From the NCBI RefSeq assembly GCF_002101735.1, contig NZ_LQPE01000147.1, positions 43,770 to 107,769 of the forward strand: 64,000 bases of DNA, given 5' to 3'. The notes below the pieces were generated by a model. That model saw nothing but the letters and a program-made list of their open reading frames with translations, ran no database searches and was not told the DNA's origin. This DNA comes from Mycobacterium kyorinense. Its GTDB lineage: Bacteria; Actinomycetota; Actinomycetes; Mycobacteriales; Mycobacteriaceae. The position numbers were made by a program, and so were the translations under genes. Positions 40,403-50,106 of this stretch are shown here, piece by piece (the first letter of the stretch is position 1; each line of letters begins with the position of its first letter).

Positions 40403-42189
40403 TGCGGGCGCATCTCCAGCGTGGTCCGGTCGAGGCTTTCCAGCAGGTCGAGTTGTGGTGCGGTCCTGGGTAATTCGTAGCAGAAGAAGTAGCGGGCCGC
40501 TTGGCGTTTGCCGTCGTAGAAGTCGCCCGTCTTGCCGTTTGCGGCCAACAGTTGCTCCAGCCACATCCAGGCGACGACGATGTGGCCGAATGCCTCGAGG
40601 TAGATCGCGCTGTTGGCCATCGCCGCCTCGATGTCCCCTGACGAGAACATGGCCATGGTGACTGACGTCAACCGTCGGCTCGCCGCGTCCAGCTCCGCGG
40701 CGAAGTCGGCCACGTCGCCGCCCGCGGCCTCGCCGGCGGCGATGCTTTGTGCCACCACGTCGCCCAGTGCCAGCAGGCTGGCACCGTTGCGTTGAGTCAC
40801 CTTGCGCCCCAACAGGTCCAGGCTCTGGATGCCGTGGGTGCCCTCGTGAATCGGGTTGAGTCGGTTGTCGCGGTAGTGCTGCTCGACGTCGTATTCGCGG
40901 GTGTAGCCGTAGCCGCCGTGCACCTGGATCGCCAGGTCGTTGGCCGCCAGACACCATTGCGACGGCCAGCTTTTGGCGACCGGCGTCAGGATATCGAGTA
41001 GCAGCGTGGCGTTGTCGCGCTCTTCGGCAGACTCCGCGCTGTGCTGGATGTCGACGAGCCTGGCGCAATACAGCCCCAACGCCAGCGCACCTTCCACGTA
41101 GGACTTCTGCGCCAGCAGCATCCGTTTGACGTCGGCGTGCTCGATGATCGGAATCTGCGGCGTCGCTGGGTCTTTCGACGTCACCGGCCGACCTTGGGGG
41201 CGTTCGATGGCGTATTGCAGCGACTTGAGGTAGCCGGTGTAGCCCAGCGCGATCGCGCCCATGCCAACCCCGAGCCGGGCCTCGTTCATCATCGTGAACA
41301 TGTAGGTGATGCCGCGGTGGGGTTCACCGACCAGGTAGCCGACGGCCCCGGCTTGCCCGCCGGGCCGAAACGCCCCTTCACCGAAGTTCAGGACGGTGTT
41401 GGTGATTCCGCGGTAGCCCATCTTGTGGTTGAGCCCGGCCAGCACTACGTCGTTGCGCTCCCCGATCGCGCCGTCCGGCCCGACGAGAAATTTGGGCACG
41501 ATGAACAGCGAGATGCCTTTGGTGCCCGGCGGTCCGCCCGGGATCTTGGCCAGCACCAGATGCACGATGTTGTCGGTCAGTTCGTGTTCGCCACCGGATA
41601 TCCACATCTTCGAGCCGAACAGCCGGTAGCTGCCGTCGTCGCGGGGCTCGGCCCGGGTGGTGATGTCGGCCAGCGACGACCCCGCCTGGGTTTCCGACAG
41701 GCACATGGTTCCGAAGAACCGGCCGGCCAGCATCGGTTTGACAAAGGTCGAGACCTGCTCGGCGGTACCGAATTTCGCGATCAGGTTCGCGTTGGCCATC
41801 GTGAGCATCACGTAGCCGGCGGTACTGACGTTAGCCGCGGCCAGCCAGGCGAACCCGGCTTGCGCCACGGTCGCCGGTAGCTGCGCCCCGCCGAGCTCGG
41901 AGTCCATGGCCATGCCGAGCAGATCGGCGGCCGCGAAGGCGTCCAGCGCCTCTTTCACCTCGGGAATGATCGTGACCGTCGTGCCGTCGAAGCTGGGCTC
42001 GTGCGCGTCGCTCTTCTTGTTGTGCGGGGCGAAATACCGGACCGCCAACTGCTCGCACAGCTCGAGCACGTCGCCAAATGTCTCCCGGGAGTGCTCCGCG
42101 AAGCGTTCCCGCTTGGTCAACTCGTCGACCCGCAACCACTCGAAGAGCAAGAAGTCCAAGTCTCGCCGCGAGAGCAATGTCGACTTCAC
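40393..42189 (-). CDS. Acyl-CoA dehydrogenase, long (FadE5/DmdC-like) form
   Basis: The 598-residue enzyme is of the long class, with an extra N-terminal helical segment and a C-terminal dimerisation domain. MCLSETQAGSSLADI and YRLFGSKMWISGGEH are the flavin and substrate segments. The catalytic Glu is expected in LNPIHEGTHGIQSLDLLG, and IQVHGGYGYTREYDVEQHYR follows the usual pattern. It introduces the double bond in an acyl-CoA. Coupled to the FAD oxidase, it may act with it. No counterpart is next to Rv0161 in M. tuberculosis as far as I recall. Confidence 0.88.
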   Translation of the reverse strand: MKSTLLSRRDLDFLLFEWLRVDELTKRERFAEHSRETFGDVLELCEQLAVRYFAPHNKKSDAHEPSFDGTTVTIIPEVKEALDAFAAADLLGMAMDSELGGAQLPATVAQAGFAWLAAANVSTAGYVMLTMANANLIAKFGTAEQVSTFVKPMLAGRFFGTMCLSETQAGSSLADITTRAEPRDDGSYRLFGSKMWISGGEHELTDNIVHLVLAKIPGGPPGTKGISLFIVPKFLVGPDGAIGERNDVVLAGLNHKMGYRGITNTVLNFGEGAFRPGGQAGAVGYLVGEPHRGITYMFTMMNEARLGVGMGAIALGYTGYLKSLQYAIERPQGRPVTSKDPATPQIPIIEHADVKRMLLAQKSYVEGALALGLYCARLVDIQHSAESAEERDNATLLLDILTPVAKSWPSQWCLAANDLAIQVHGGYGYTREYDVEQHYRDNRLNPIHEGTHGIQSLDLLGRKVTQRNGASLLALGDVVAQSIAAGEAAGGDVADFAAELDAASRRLTSVTMAMFSSGDIEAAMANSAIYLEAFGHIVVAWMWLEQLLAANGKTGDFYDGKRQAARYFFCYELPRTAPQLDLLESLDRTTLEMRPQWF

Positions 42190-42234
42190 CCGCGTCCTCC
42201 GCCGTCGGTCTTTCGTGTCACCTCACCGTACGGA

Positions 42235-43137
42235 ATGATGCGGCACATGGTGCAACGGGAGGACGTTTGGTTCAACTCCGGCCACGACCGGGTCAGCGCG
42301 TGGCTCTACCGGCCGGACAGCAATGGCGATGCGCCGCTGCTGGTGATGGCTCACGGGCTGGGTGCGGTGCGCACCATGGGGCTGGACGCCTACGCCGAAC
42401 GGTTCAGCGCCGCCGGATACTCGTGCCTGGTATTCGACTACCGCAACTTCGGCGACAGTGAGGGCCAACCCCGGCAGCTGCTCGACGTCGGTATGCAACT
42501 GCAGGACTGGACCGCCGCCGTCGCCTACGGCCGCACCCTACCCGGGATCGACGATCGCCGAATCGCCCTGTGGGGCACGTCATTCGGCGGCGGGCATGTC
42601 ATCGCCACCGCGGCGCAACTGCCCGGCATCGCGGCCGTCGTCGCGCAATGTCCGTTCACCGACGGGATCGCCTCGGCGCGAACACTCAGCCCGCTCGTCA
42701 CCGCACGCATCAGTGCTCTGGCGATCGGCGACCTCGTCGCGGCGCGGCTCGGCAAGGACCCGGTGATGGTGGCGACGGCGGGCAAGCCGGGCGAGGTAGC
42801 GTTGATGAACGCCCCCGACGCGTATGCCGGTTACCTGCGGCTGATGCCCGACGAAGCGCAGCCGCCTAACGAGGTCGCGGCCCGGATCGGGCTGAAGATC
42901 CTGGCTTATCGCCCCGGCCGGCTCACCGCGAAGATCCCCTGTCCAATCTTGTTCTGCGTCTGCGAAACCGACTCGGTGGCACCGGCCGGTCCGACGCTGC
43001 GCTACGCCGCCAAGGCGCCGCGGGGCGAGGTCAAGGTCTATCCGGAAGGCCATTTCGCGATCTACGTCGACGACGCGTTCGAGCGCGTCGTGGCCGACCA
43101 GGTCGCGTTCCTGGACAGGCACCTGAAGGCCGCGTAA
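42235..43137 (+). CDS. Alpha/beta hydrolase
   Basis: The 300-residue hydrolase has VMAHGLGAVRTMGLDAYAER near the N-terminus, the nucleophile in LWGTSFGGGH (G-T-S-F-G), an acid in CVCETDSVAPAG, and His in YPEGHFAIYVDD, so the triad is intact. FDYRNFGDSEGQPRQLLDV is typical of the DUF1100/DltD-free hydrolase group. ATG codons at 42235, 42238 and 42247 are all possible starts. It diverges from the acyl-CoA dehydrogenase gene over about 45 bases. Confidence 0.83.
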   Translation: MMRHMVQREDVWFNSGHDRVSAWLYRPDSNGDAPLLVMAHGLGAVRTMGLDAYAERFSAAGYSCLVFDYRNFGDSEGQPRQLLDVGMQLQDWTAAVAYGRTLPGIDDRRIALWGTSFGGGHVIATAAQLPGIAAVVAQCPFTDGIASARTLSPLVTARISALAIGDLVAARLGKDPVMVATAGKPGEVALMNAPDAYAGYLRLMPDEAQPPNEVAARIGLKILAYRPGRLTAKIPCPILFCVCETDSVAPAGPTLRYAAKAPRGEVKVYPEGHFAIYVDDAFERVVADQVAFLDRHLKAA

Positions 43138-43174
43138 CCAATGGTGCTTCACGCCATTGCCGAAGTCATGTAAA

Positions 43175-43200
43175 GTACGTTAAGTTCATACTTAACGTAC
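43175..43200. promoter_or_regulatory. Perfect palindromic operator of the MarR gene
   Basis: Two 10-bp arms, GTACGTTAAG and CTTAACGTAC, separated by 6 bases and followed directly by the GGAG ribosome binding site of the MarR gene. The position and symmetry suggest autorepression by the MarR protein through promoter and leader blockage. Confidence 0.7.
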
Positions 43201-43208
43201 GGAGCAGA

Positions 43209-43679
43209 ATGCGTCCAGAGGAGGCCGAGTTCGTCGACCGCATCGGGCTGTTCTTCGAGGGGCTCGGCGGGCCGCGGACGATGGGCCGCGTCTACGGCTG
43301 GCTGATGATCTGCGATCCACCGCAGCAATCGTTGACCGAATTGGCGACGGCGCTGTCGGTGAGCAAGGCATCCGTCAGCACGGTGGCTCGGCAGCTGCAG
43401 ACGGCCGGGATGATCGAGCGGCTGCCGTCGGCGTCTCGTCAACACCTCTACCGCGTCACTCCCGGCGGGTTCACCCATGTCCTCAAGGTGCAATTGAGCC
43501 TCATGCAGCCCGGGGTGCACGCGGCCGACTTCGGCCTCCAGGTGCTCGGCGAGGACCGTGCCGAACAACGCGAGCGGCTAGAGGATTTCAGGGATTTCTG
43601 CGAGTTCTGCAACAACGACTACCGCGACGAGTTAGCGCGGTTGTGGACGGACTACCGGGACAAGAGGAGGAAGCGGTGA
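43209..43679 (+). CDS. MarR-family transcriptional regulator
   Basis: The 156-residue winged-helix regulator has LTELATALSVSKASVSTVAR as helix-turn-helix and LQTAGMIERLPSASRQHLYR as the wing. The C-terminal half resembles the GbsR/MarR-like group (dimer helices around EQRERLEDFRDFCEFCNNDY). ATG at 43209 follows a GGAG and the perfect operator. It is coupled to the methyltransferase gene (GTGA overlap), which it probably controls. Confidence 0.87.
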   Translation: MRPEEAEFVDRIGLFFEGLGGPRTMGRVYGWLMICDPPQQSLTELATALSVSKASVSTVARQLQTAGMIERLPSASRQHLYRVTPGGFTHVLKVQLSLMQPGVHAADFGLQVLGEDRAEQRERLEDFRDFCEFCNNDYRDELARLWTDYRDKRRKR

Positions 43680-44485
43680 CGGGCAAAGTGGACTTTTCCG
43701 GCGTGCGCTGGGGCTCGGTGGAGTGGACGAACCTGTGCACGCTGTATCTGCGTGCCTACGAAAGCCGTTTGGCACAACCGATTCTCGGCGACCGAGCGGC
43801 CGCCGAGGCGGTGGAGCGGATCGACTACGACTTTGCCCGCGTGCACCGCAGAGTCCAGCCGTCGATCTACCAGTTCCTGGTTGCGTTGCGCGCCAAGCAA
43901 CTTGACGATTGGGCTGCTGACTTCCTGAACCGCAATCCGGATGCCGTGGTGCTTCACTTGGGTTGCGGACTGGACACCCGGTACCAGCGGCTGCAGCCGG
44001 CACAGCAGTGGTTCGACGTCGACGTCCCGCAAGTCATCAACTTGCGTCGCCAGCTGTACGACGACACCAACGGCTACCGGATGATCGGGTCCTCGGTGAC
44101 CGACCCGCAGTGGATCGACGAGATACCCGCGGGCCGTAACGCGTTGATCGTCGCCGAAGGGCTGCTGATGTATCTGACCGAGGCCGAGATACGCGACCTG
44201 CTGCAGCGGCTGCTCGATCGGTTCGACCACGGTGAACTGCTGGCAGACCTCGGCACGTGGTGGGGACCGCAATTGTCCAAGGTGATCACATCGGGAATCA
44301 CCAAATCCGGCACGCGCGACGGCCGCGAATTCAGCGAGTGGAACCCGCGGCTGAAACTCGTCGAGATATCACCGATCATCGACGCCACGAAAATCCCGTT
44401 GCGGCCGCAACGCGTGCTCTACCGGACACTCGGCGCAATCCCGGTCGTCAGGAACTTTGACCGGCTGTTTCGATTTCGGTTTTGA
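43676..44485 (+). CDS. SAM-dependent O-methyltransferase, leucine carboxyl methyltransferase family
   Basis: The 269-residue enzyme has SAM motif I in VVLHLGCGLDTRYQRL, FDVDVPQVINLRRQL after strand 2, and ALIVAEGLLMYLTEAEIRDL, as in the LCM/Tcmp family common in mycobacteria. GTG at 43676 has AGGAGG 6 bases upstream and overlaps the MarR stop. The acceptor molecule is unknown. It is a helpful intact reference for the broken paralogue at 60546. The stop overlaps the convergent TetR gene by 38 bases. Confidence 0.87.
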   Translation: MTGKVDFSGVRWGSVEWTNLCTLYLRAYESRLAQPILGDRAAAEAVERIDYDFARVHRRVQPSIYQFLVALRAKQLDDWAADFLNRNPDAVVLHLGCGLDTRYQRLQPAQQWFDVDVPQVINLRRQLYDDTNGYRMIGSSVTDPQWIDEIPAGRNALIVAEGLLMYLTEAEIRDLLQRLLDRFDHGELLADLGTWWGPQLSKVITSGITKSGTRDGREFSEWNPRLKLVEISPIIDATKIPLRPQRVLYRTLGAIPVVRNFDRLFRFRF

Positions 44486-45104
44486 CTCCCAGCGGTGACT
44501 CCACCCGTACCTGCTCGTCGCGAATCAGACCCCGCAACAGCGCGGTGCTGAACTCGGCGGCGATCTCCTGCGCGGTGCGACGGCCGTGTGGCCGCAGCCA
44601 CCGGTAGGCGCCCAGCGTCATCCCGATATAGCCCAGCGCCAGCACATGCGAATCGCATTCGTAGAACTCGCCGCTGGCGATGCCGCGGTCGATGAGGCCG
44701 TGCACGTGCTCGTAGACCTGAATCTCCTTCTCGCGCACGGCGGCGACCTGTTCCTCGGTGAACCACTCGGTGATGTAGGGCTGCTCCTGGAAGTACACCG
44801 CCGCGCCTTCGGGGTTGGCGGCGATCTGGTTGAGCAGTCGCACGGTGTACTGGTAGAGCGCCTCGCGCGCAGAGATCGACGGATCGTCATGGACGGCCGC
44901 CAGCGTGCGCTCGGCGGCCTGCTGGTAGATGTCGTAGAGGATCAGCGACTTGCTGGCGTAGTAGTGGTAGACCGTGGCCTTGTTCAACCCGACGACGTCG
45001 GCGACGTCGTCCATCCGGGTACCGTGGTAGCCGCGCGCGGCAAACAGTTTGGTGGCAACGGTCAGCAACTCTTCGCGGCGGGAGAGCCCGTTCTCGGATG
45101 GCAT
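44448..45104 (-). CDS. TetR-family regulator (Rv0158-type)
   Basis: The 218-residue regulator has RREELLTVATKLFAARGYHG and MDDVADVVGLNKATVYHYYA as the helix-turn-helix, and a ligand domain with VYFQEQPYITEWFTEEQVAA. ATG at 45104 has AGGGAG 6 bases upstream. Gene order next to the transhydrogenase agrees with Rv0158. Candidate operator sequence lies upstream (45147-45174). Confidence 0.88.
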   Translation of the reverse strand: MPSENGLSRREELLTVATKLFAARGYHGTRMDDVADVVGLNKATVYHYYASKSLILYDIYQQAAERTLAAVHDDPSISAREALYQYTVRLLNQIAANPEGAAVYFQEQPYITEWFTEEQVAAVREKEIQVYEHVHGLIDRGIASGEFYECDSHVLALGYIGMTLGAYRWLRPHGRRTAQEIAAEFSTALLRGLIRDEQVRVESPLGVKTEIETAGQSS

Positions 45105-45146
45105 GTGTACTCCCTGTCGGCCGGCCGGGTCCACGTGCCGGTATCA

Positions 45147-45174
45147 ATCAACTGGTTAGTAGTCTAGGCAACTA
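45147..45174. promoter_or_regulatory. Weak candidate operator upstream of the Rv0158-type TetR
   Basis: Two CAACT pentamers exactly 20 bp apart, plus an AGTAG / CTACT inverted pair with a 9-bp spacer, lie in the gap between the TetR and the micro-ORF. The symmetry is modest, so this is a suggestion only. Confidence 0.25.
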
Positions 45175-45244
45175 CTGTCGCGGCGTTGTGCGATGGGACT
45201 AGACTTGCCTGGCGAACCGAATCGTCAAGTCGAGAGGTGCTCAG

Positions 45245-45376
45245 ATGAATCCCGATCCTGATCCGAGCTACGACTTTTCCGACGAGCTCGAGTTCTTCTT
45301 CAAGTACATGCCGTGGGGCTTCCGCGGCGTCGTCGATGGCAACGGCTACCCGCCGCCCGCCTACCCGCCCGTCTAG
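45245..45376 (+). CDS. Conserved-type micro-protein, 43 residues (Rv0157A-like)
   Basis: ATG at 45245, with GAGAGG 8 bases upstream, opens a 43-codon frame: MNPDPDPSYDFSDELEFFFK, then YMPWGFRGVVDGNGYPPPAY and PPV. It is acidic, aromatic-rich and ends in a Pro/Tyr tail. There is no membrane helix. A small gene, Rv0157A, occupies the same place in M. tuberculosis as I recall. Its TAG stop and the stop of convergent pntB share the tetranucleotide CTAG. Function unknown. Confidence 0.6.
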   Translation: MNPDPDPSYDFSDELEFFFKYMPWGFRGVVDGNGYPPPAYPPV

Positions 45377-46797
45377 AGCGCCTTTAGCTCCTCGGTCACT
45401 TCTGACACCGACTTCTTGGCGTCGCCGAACAGCATCGTGGTGCCCTCGGCGTAGAACAGCGGGTTGTCGATGCCCGCGAACCCTGAATTCATCGATCGCT
45501 TGAGCACGATCACCGACTTCGACTTGTCCACGTTGAGGATGGGCATGCCGTAGATCGGGCTCGACGCCTCGTTGCGGGCCGCCGGGTTGGTGACGTCGTT
45601 GGCCCCGATGACGATCGTGACGTCGGTGCGGGCGAACTCGTCGTTGATGTCGTCCATGTCCTTCATCGCGTCGTAGTCGACCTCGGCCTCGGCCAGCAGC
45701 ACGTTCATGTGGCCGGGCATGCGGCCGGCGACCGGGTGGATCGCGTATTTCACCGGCACGCCACGGCTTTCCAGCAGCGTGGCCATGTCCTTGACCGCGT
45801 GCTGGGCCTGCGCGACCGCCAGCCCGTAGCCCGGCACCACGATCACCTGGTTGGCGTAGGCCATCTGGATCGCCGCATCGGCGGCCGAGGTGGACTTGAC
45901 GTGCTTGTCGCCGCCGTCGCCGCCGCCCGGCGCCACCCCGCCGCCGCCGAACCCGCCCGCGACGATCGCCGGGATGGAGCGGTTCATCGCCTTGGCCATC
46001 AGGTTGGTCAGGATCGAACCGGAGGCGCCGACGATCATGCCGGCGACGATCATCGCGGTGTTGTTCAGCGCCAACCCGGCCGCGGCTGCCGACAACCCGG
46101 TCATCGCGTTCAGCATCGAGATGACGACCGGCATGTCGGCACCGCCGATCGGCAGCACGACCATCAGGCCCAGCACACCGGCGGCAGCCAGCAGCCCGAT
46201 CATCCACCACAACGACACCCCGCCGCTGCCCGGCTGGGCGCCGAGCCCGATGACCACCGCGGCGGCGATGGCGCCGGCCAGCAGCAGCAGGTTCAGCGGC
46301 TGTTGCGCCTTGCCGATACCGATCGGCCGGCCGGAGATGATCTCCTGCAGCTTGCCGAACGCGACCAGCGAGCCCCAGAACGAAATCGACCCGATGATGG
46401 CGCCGAACAACGACGCCACCACGACGTGCGCGGTCGGCGACTCATCCGGCGGGAACGCCGAAAAGCCGGTCGTGTCAATGAATTCCGAGAGCGCGATCAG
46501 CGCGACGGTGCCACCACCGACGCCGTTGAAGAACGCCACCAGTTGCGGCATCGCCGTCATCTTCGTCAGTCGCGCCGGTGGCACGCCGAGCACCACGCCG
46601 AGCACCAGGCCGGCGATGATCAGCGGCCAATGATGGGTGTGCCGGATCAGGATCAGCGTGGCGGCCACAGCGATAGCCATGCCGAACGCGGCGATCAAGT
46701 TGCCGCGCACCGCGGTCTTGGGCCCGGTCAGGCCCATCAGCCCGTAGATGAACAGCGCGAACGAGATGATGTAGAGAACCGTGACGAGGTAGCTCAT
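45373..46797 (-). CDS. pntB: NAD(P) transhydrogenase subunit beta
   Basis: The 474-residue subunit has about nine membrane helices, then the NADP(H)-binding domain III: VIVVPGYGLAVAQAQHAVKD with the GYGLAVAQAQ fingerprint, HPVAGRMPGHMNVLLAEAEV, and VIGANDVTNPAARNEASSPI. With PntAa and PntAb it forms the proton-driven transhydrogenase in the membrane that makes NADPH from NADH. ATGA overlap with pntAb. Confidence 0.95.
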   Translation of the reverse strand: MSYLVTVLYIISFALFIYGLMGLTGPKTAVRGNLIAAFGMAIAVAATLILIRHTHHWPLIIAGLVLGVVLGVPPARLTKMTAMPQLVAFFNGVGGGTVALIALSEFIDTTGFSAFPPDESPTAHVVVASLFGAIIGSISFWGSLVAFGKLQEIISGRPIGIGKAQQPLNLLLLAGAIAAAVVIGLGAQPGSGGVSLWWMIGLLAAAGVLGLMVVLPIGGADMPVVISMLNAMTGLSAAAAGLALNNTAMIVAGMIVGASGSILTNLMAKAMNRSIPAIVAGGFGGGGVAPGGGDGGDKHVKSTSAADAAIQMAYANQVIVVPGYGLAVAQAQHAVKDMATLLESRGVPVKYAIHPVAGRMPGHMNVLLAEAEVDYDAMKDMDDINDEFARTDVTIVIGANDVTNPAARNEASSPIYGMPILNVDKSKSVIVLKRSMNSGFAGIDNPLFYAEGTTMLFGDAKKSVSEVTEELKAL

Positions 46798-47120
46798 TTC
46801 GCCACCGGCTCCTCAGATTTCACCGGAGCAGGCTTCTTTCCCTTGAACATGCCCAGCATCCGGTCGGTGACGATAAAGCCGCCGATCACGTTGAGCGTGC
46901 CGAACACCAGGGCAACGAACAGGATGATCTGCAAGGCGAGCGACGGGTGCTCGATGGTCCCGAGCACCAGCAGTGCGCCGAGCACCACGATGCCGTGGAT
47001 CGCGTTGGTGCCCGACATCAACGGGGTGTGCAGTGTGTTGGGCACTTTGGAGATCACGGCGAAGCCGACGAACCCGGACAGCACCAGGATCGCCAGGTTG
47101 GCCAGAAGTTCGTCGTACAT
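46794..47120 (-). CDS. pntAb: NAD(P) transhydrogenase subunit alpha, part 2
   Basis: The 108-residue membrane subunit has three helices, with LANLAILVLSGFVGFAVISK, TPLMSGTNAIHGIVVLGALL and FVALVFGTLNVIGGFIVTDR. It is the domain II half of the split alpha subunit. ATG at 47120 is directly adjacent to the pntAa stop with no spacer. Confidence 0.95.
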   Translation of the reverse strand: MYDELLANLAILVLSGFVGFAVISKVPNTLHTPLMSGTNAIHGIVVLGALLVLGTIEHPSLALQIILFVALVFGTLNVIGGFIVTDRMLGMFKGKKPAPVKSEEPVAK

Positions 47121-48212
47121 CTAGCTGTCCTCTCCGCGTGTCACACAGGCGGCGGCCACGACTTCGTCGTCGAAATCCGGGGCCAGCTTGCCGTCCTTGA
47201 TCAACAGCTCCAGCAGCGCGGTGATGTTCTTGCTGTAGAGCTCGCTGGCGTGCTCGGGCATGGTCGCCGGCAGGTTCAGCGGCGCGGCGATCGTGACGTC
47301 GTGTTTGACGACGGTCTTGCCCGGCTCGGTGAGTTCGCAGTTGCCGCCGGTCTCCCCGGCCAGGTCGACGACCACGCTGCCGGGCTTCATGCCTTGCACC
47401 GCCGCGGCGGTCACCAGCCGCGGCGCCGGCTTGCCCGGCACCAACGCGGTGGTGATCACCACGTCGAAACCGGTGGTCGCCTCCTCCAAAGCCTTCTGTT
47501 GCTGCGCGCGTTCCTCGTCGGTGAGCTCGCGGGCATAGCCACCCTCCCCCGACGCGTCGATCCCCACCTCGAGCCACTGCGCCCCCACCGACCGGACCTG
47601 GTCGGCGACCTCGGGCCGCACGTCGTACCCGGAGGTACGGGCGCCGAGTCGTTTGGCGGTCGCCAGTGCTTGCAGCCCCGCCACGCCGACGCCGAGTACC
47701 AATACCGTGGCCGGCTTCACCGTGCCCGCCGCGGTGGTCAGCATCGGGAAGAACCGGGTCGACTCGGAGGCCGCCAGCAGCACGGCCTTGTAGCCGGCCA
47801 CGTTGGCCTGCGACGACAGCGCGTCCATCGCCTGGGCGCGGGAAATCCGCGGGATCGCCTCCAGCGCGAAGGCCTGAACGCCGGCCTTGGTCAGCGCGTC
47901 GATCTGGTTGTCGGCGTTGCGCGGCGCGAGGAACCCGATCAGGGTCTGCCCTTTGCGGAGCCGACTCACCTCGTCGGCGGTCGGCGGCGCCACCTTGACG
48001 ACGATGTCGGCGGCCCAGGCATCGCCGATACTCGCGCCGGCCTCGGTGTAGAGCTCGTCGGGAAGCAGCGCCCGCTCCCCGGCGCCGGACTCCACGACCA
48101 CCCCGACACCGCTCTTGACCAGCGGCCCGACGGCCTTGGGTACCAGCGCGACCCGTCGCTCGTCGGCCCCGGACTCGGCGACCACCCCGACCGTCGTCTG
48201 CGTTTCCGTCAT
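47121..48212 (-). CDS. pntAa: NAD(P) transhydrogenase subunit alpha, part 1
   Basis: The 363-residue NAD(H)-binding domain I resembles alanine dehydrogenase. It has ESGADERRVALVPKAVGPLV near the start, the Rossmann segment VLVLGVGVAGLQALATAKRL, and TSGYDVRPEVADQVRSVGAQ after it. ATG at 48212 (MTETQTTVGVV) is preferred to the frame start at 48257 because it matches the family's N-terminal boundary. It leads the pntAa-pntAb-pntB operon. Confidence 0.93.
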   Translation of the reverse strand: MTETQTTVGVVAESGADERRVALVPKAVGPLVKSGVGVVVESGAGERALLPDELYTEAGASIGDAWAADIVVKVAPPTADEVSRLRKGQTLIGFLAPRNADNQIDALTKAGVQAFALEAIPRISRAQAMDALSSQANVAGYKAVLLAASESTRFFPMLTTAAGTVKPATVLVLGVGVAGLQALATAKRLGARTSGYDVRPEVADQVRSVGAQWLEVGIDASGEGGYARELTDEERAQQQKALEEATTGFDVVITTALVPGKPAPRLVTAAAVQGMKPGSVVVDLAGETGGNCELTEPGKTVVKHDVTIAAPLNLPATMPEHASELYSKNITALLELLIKDGKLAPDFDDEVVAAACVTRGEDS

Positions 48213-48303
48213 AGCGCGTCCGTCTTCTTTCCCTGCCCCCAGTGGATCGGCACTCACCCTAACCTGACTGCCCGGCGCCGCTCCCCTGCAGCCGCCTGGG
48301 GAC

Positions 48304-48360
48304 CGATTGTGCGGTTTTATCCGCGACGCGCCGCGGCGGGCGTATGAAAACGCACAGTCG
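48304..48360. terminator. Imperfect intergenic inverted repeat with GTGCG stem
   Basis: Two 20-base arms (48304-48323 and 48341-48360) match at 16 of 20 positions with GTGCG near the middle of the stem and a GC-rich loop. It lies between pntAa and the convergent-side DUF1348 gene. It resembles the stem at 63404 and is probably a dispersed mycobacterial hairpin acting as a terminator. There is no U-run, as usual in mycobacteria. Confidence 0.45.
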
Positions 48361-48374
48361 TCGGCTTCCCGCTG

Positions 48375-48845
48375 CTACCAGAGCGGGATGTCTGCGCCGT
48401 ACTCCGCTTCGGGACGGGGCCCGAAGTAGCGGCGCTCGGACTCGGCGATCGCGACGTCGTTGATGCTGGCTTCGCGCCGCGACATCAGGCCTGCATCGGT
48501 GAACTCCCACAGCTCGTTGCCGTAGCTGCGGTACCACTGTCCGGCGTGGTCGTGGCATTCGTACTGGAACCGCACGGCGATCCGGTTCCCGGCGAACGCC
48601 CACAGGCTTTTGCGCAGGCAGTAGTCGAGCTCGGTCTGCCACTTGCGGGTCAGAAACGCGACGATCTCGTCGCGCCCGACGATGTGCAGGTCGCGGTTGC
48701 GCCAGTGCGAATCGAGCGTGTAGGCGGCCGCGACCTTCTCCGGGTCGCGGGTGTTCCACGCGTCCTCGGCGGACTGAACCTTCTGAATCGCGGTTTCGCG
48801 CGTGAACGGCGGAAGCGGTGGTCGGGTCTCGGTCACGACGTCCAT
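48375..48845 (-). CDS. DUF1348 / nuclear-transport-factor-2-like protein
   Basis: The 156-residue protein has AIQKVQSAEDAWNTRDPEKV, AAAYTLDSHWRNRDLHIVGR and IAVRFQYECHDHAGQWYRSY, with the C-terminal RREASINDVAIAESERRYFG. These are hallmarks of the DUF1348 (SnoaL/NTF2-like) family of unknown function. ATG at 48845 has a GGAG just upstream. GTG three codons in is possible. It diverges from fadE2 over about 36 bases. Confidence 0.85.
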   Translation of the reverse strand: MDVVTETRPPLPPFTRETAIQKVQSAEDAWNTRDPEKVAAAYTLDSHWRNRDLHIVGRDEIVAFLTRKWQTELDYCLRKSLWAFAGNRIAVRFQYECHDHAGQWYRSYGNELWEFTDAGLMSRREASINDVAIAESERRYFGPRPEAEYGADIPLW

Positions 48846-48881
48846 CCTGCTCCCGCACAGCGGTGGCATATCGTGACCGTC

Positions 48882-50105
<1,224 letters not shown>

Positions 50106-50106
50106 C

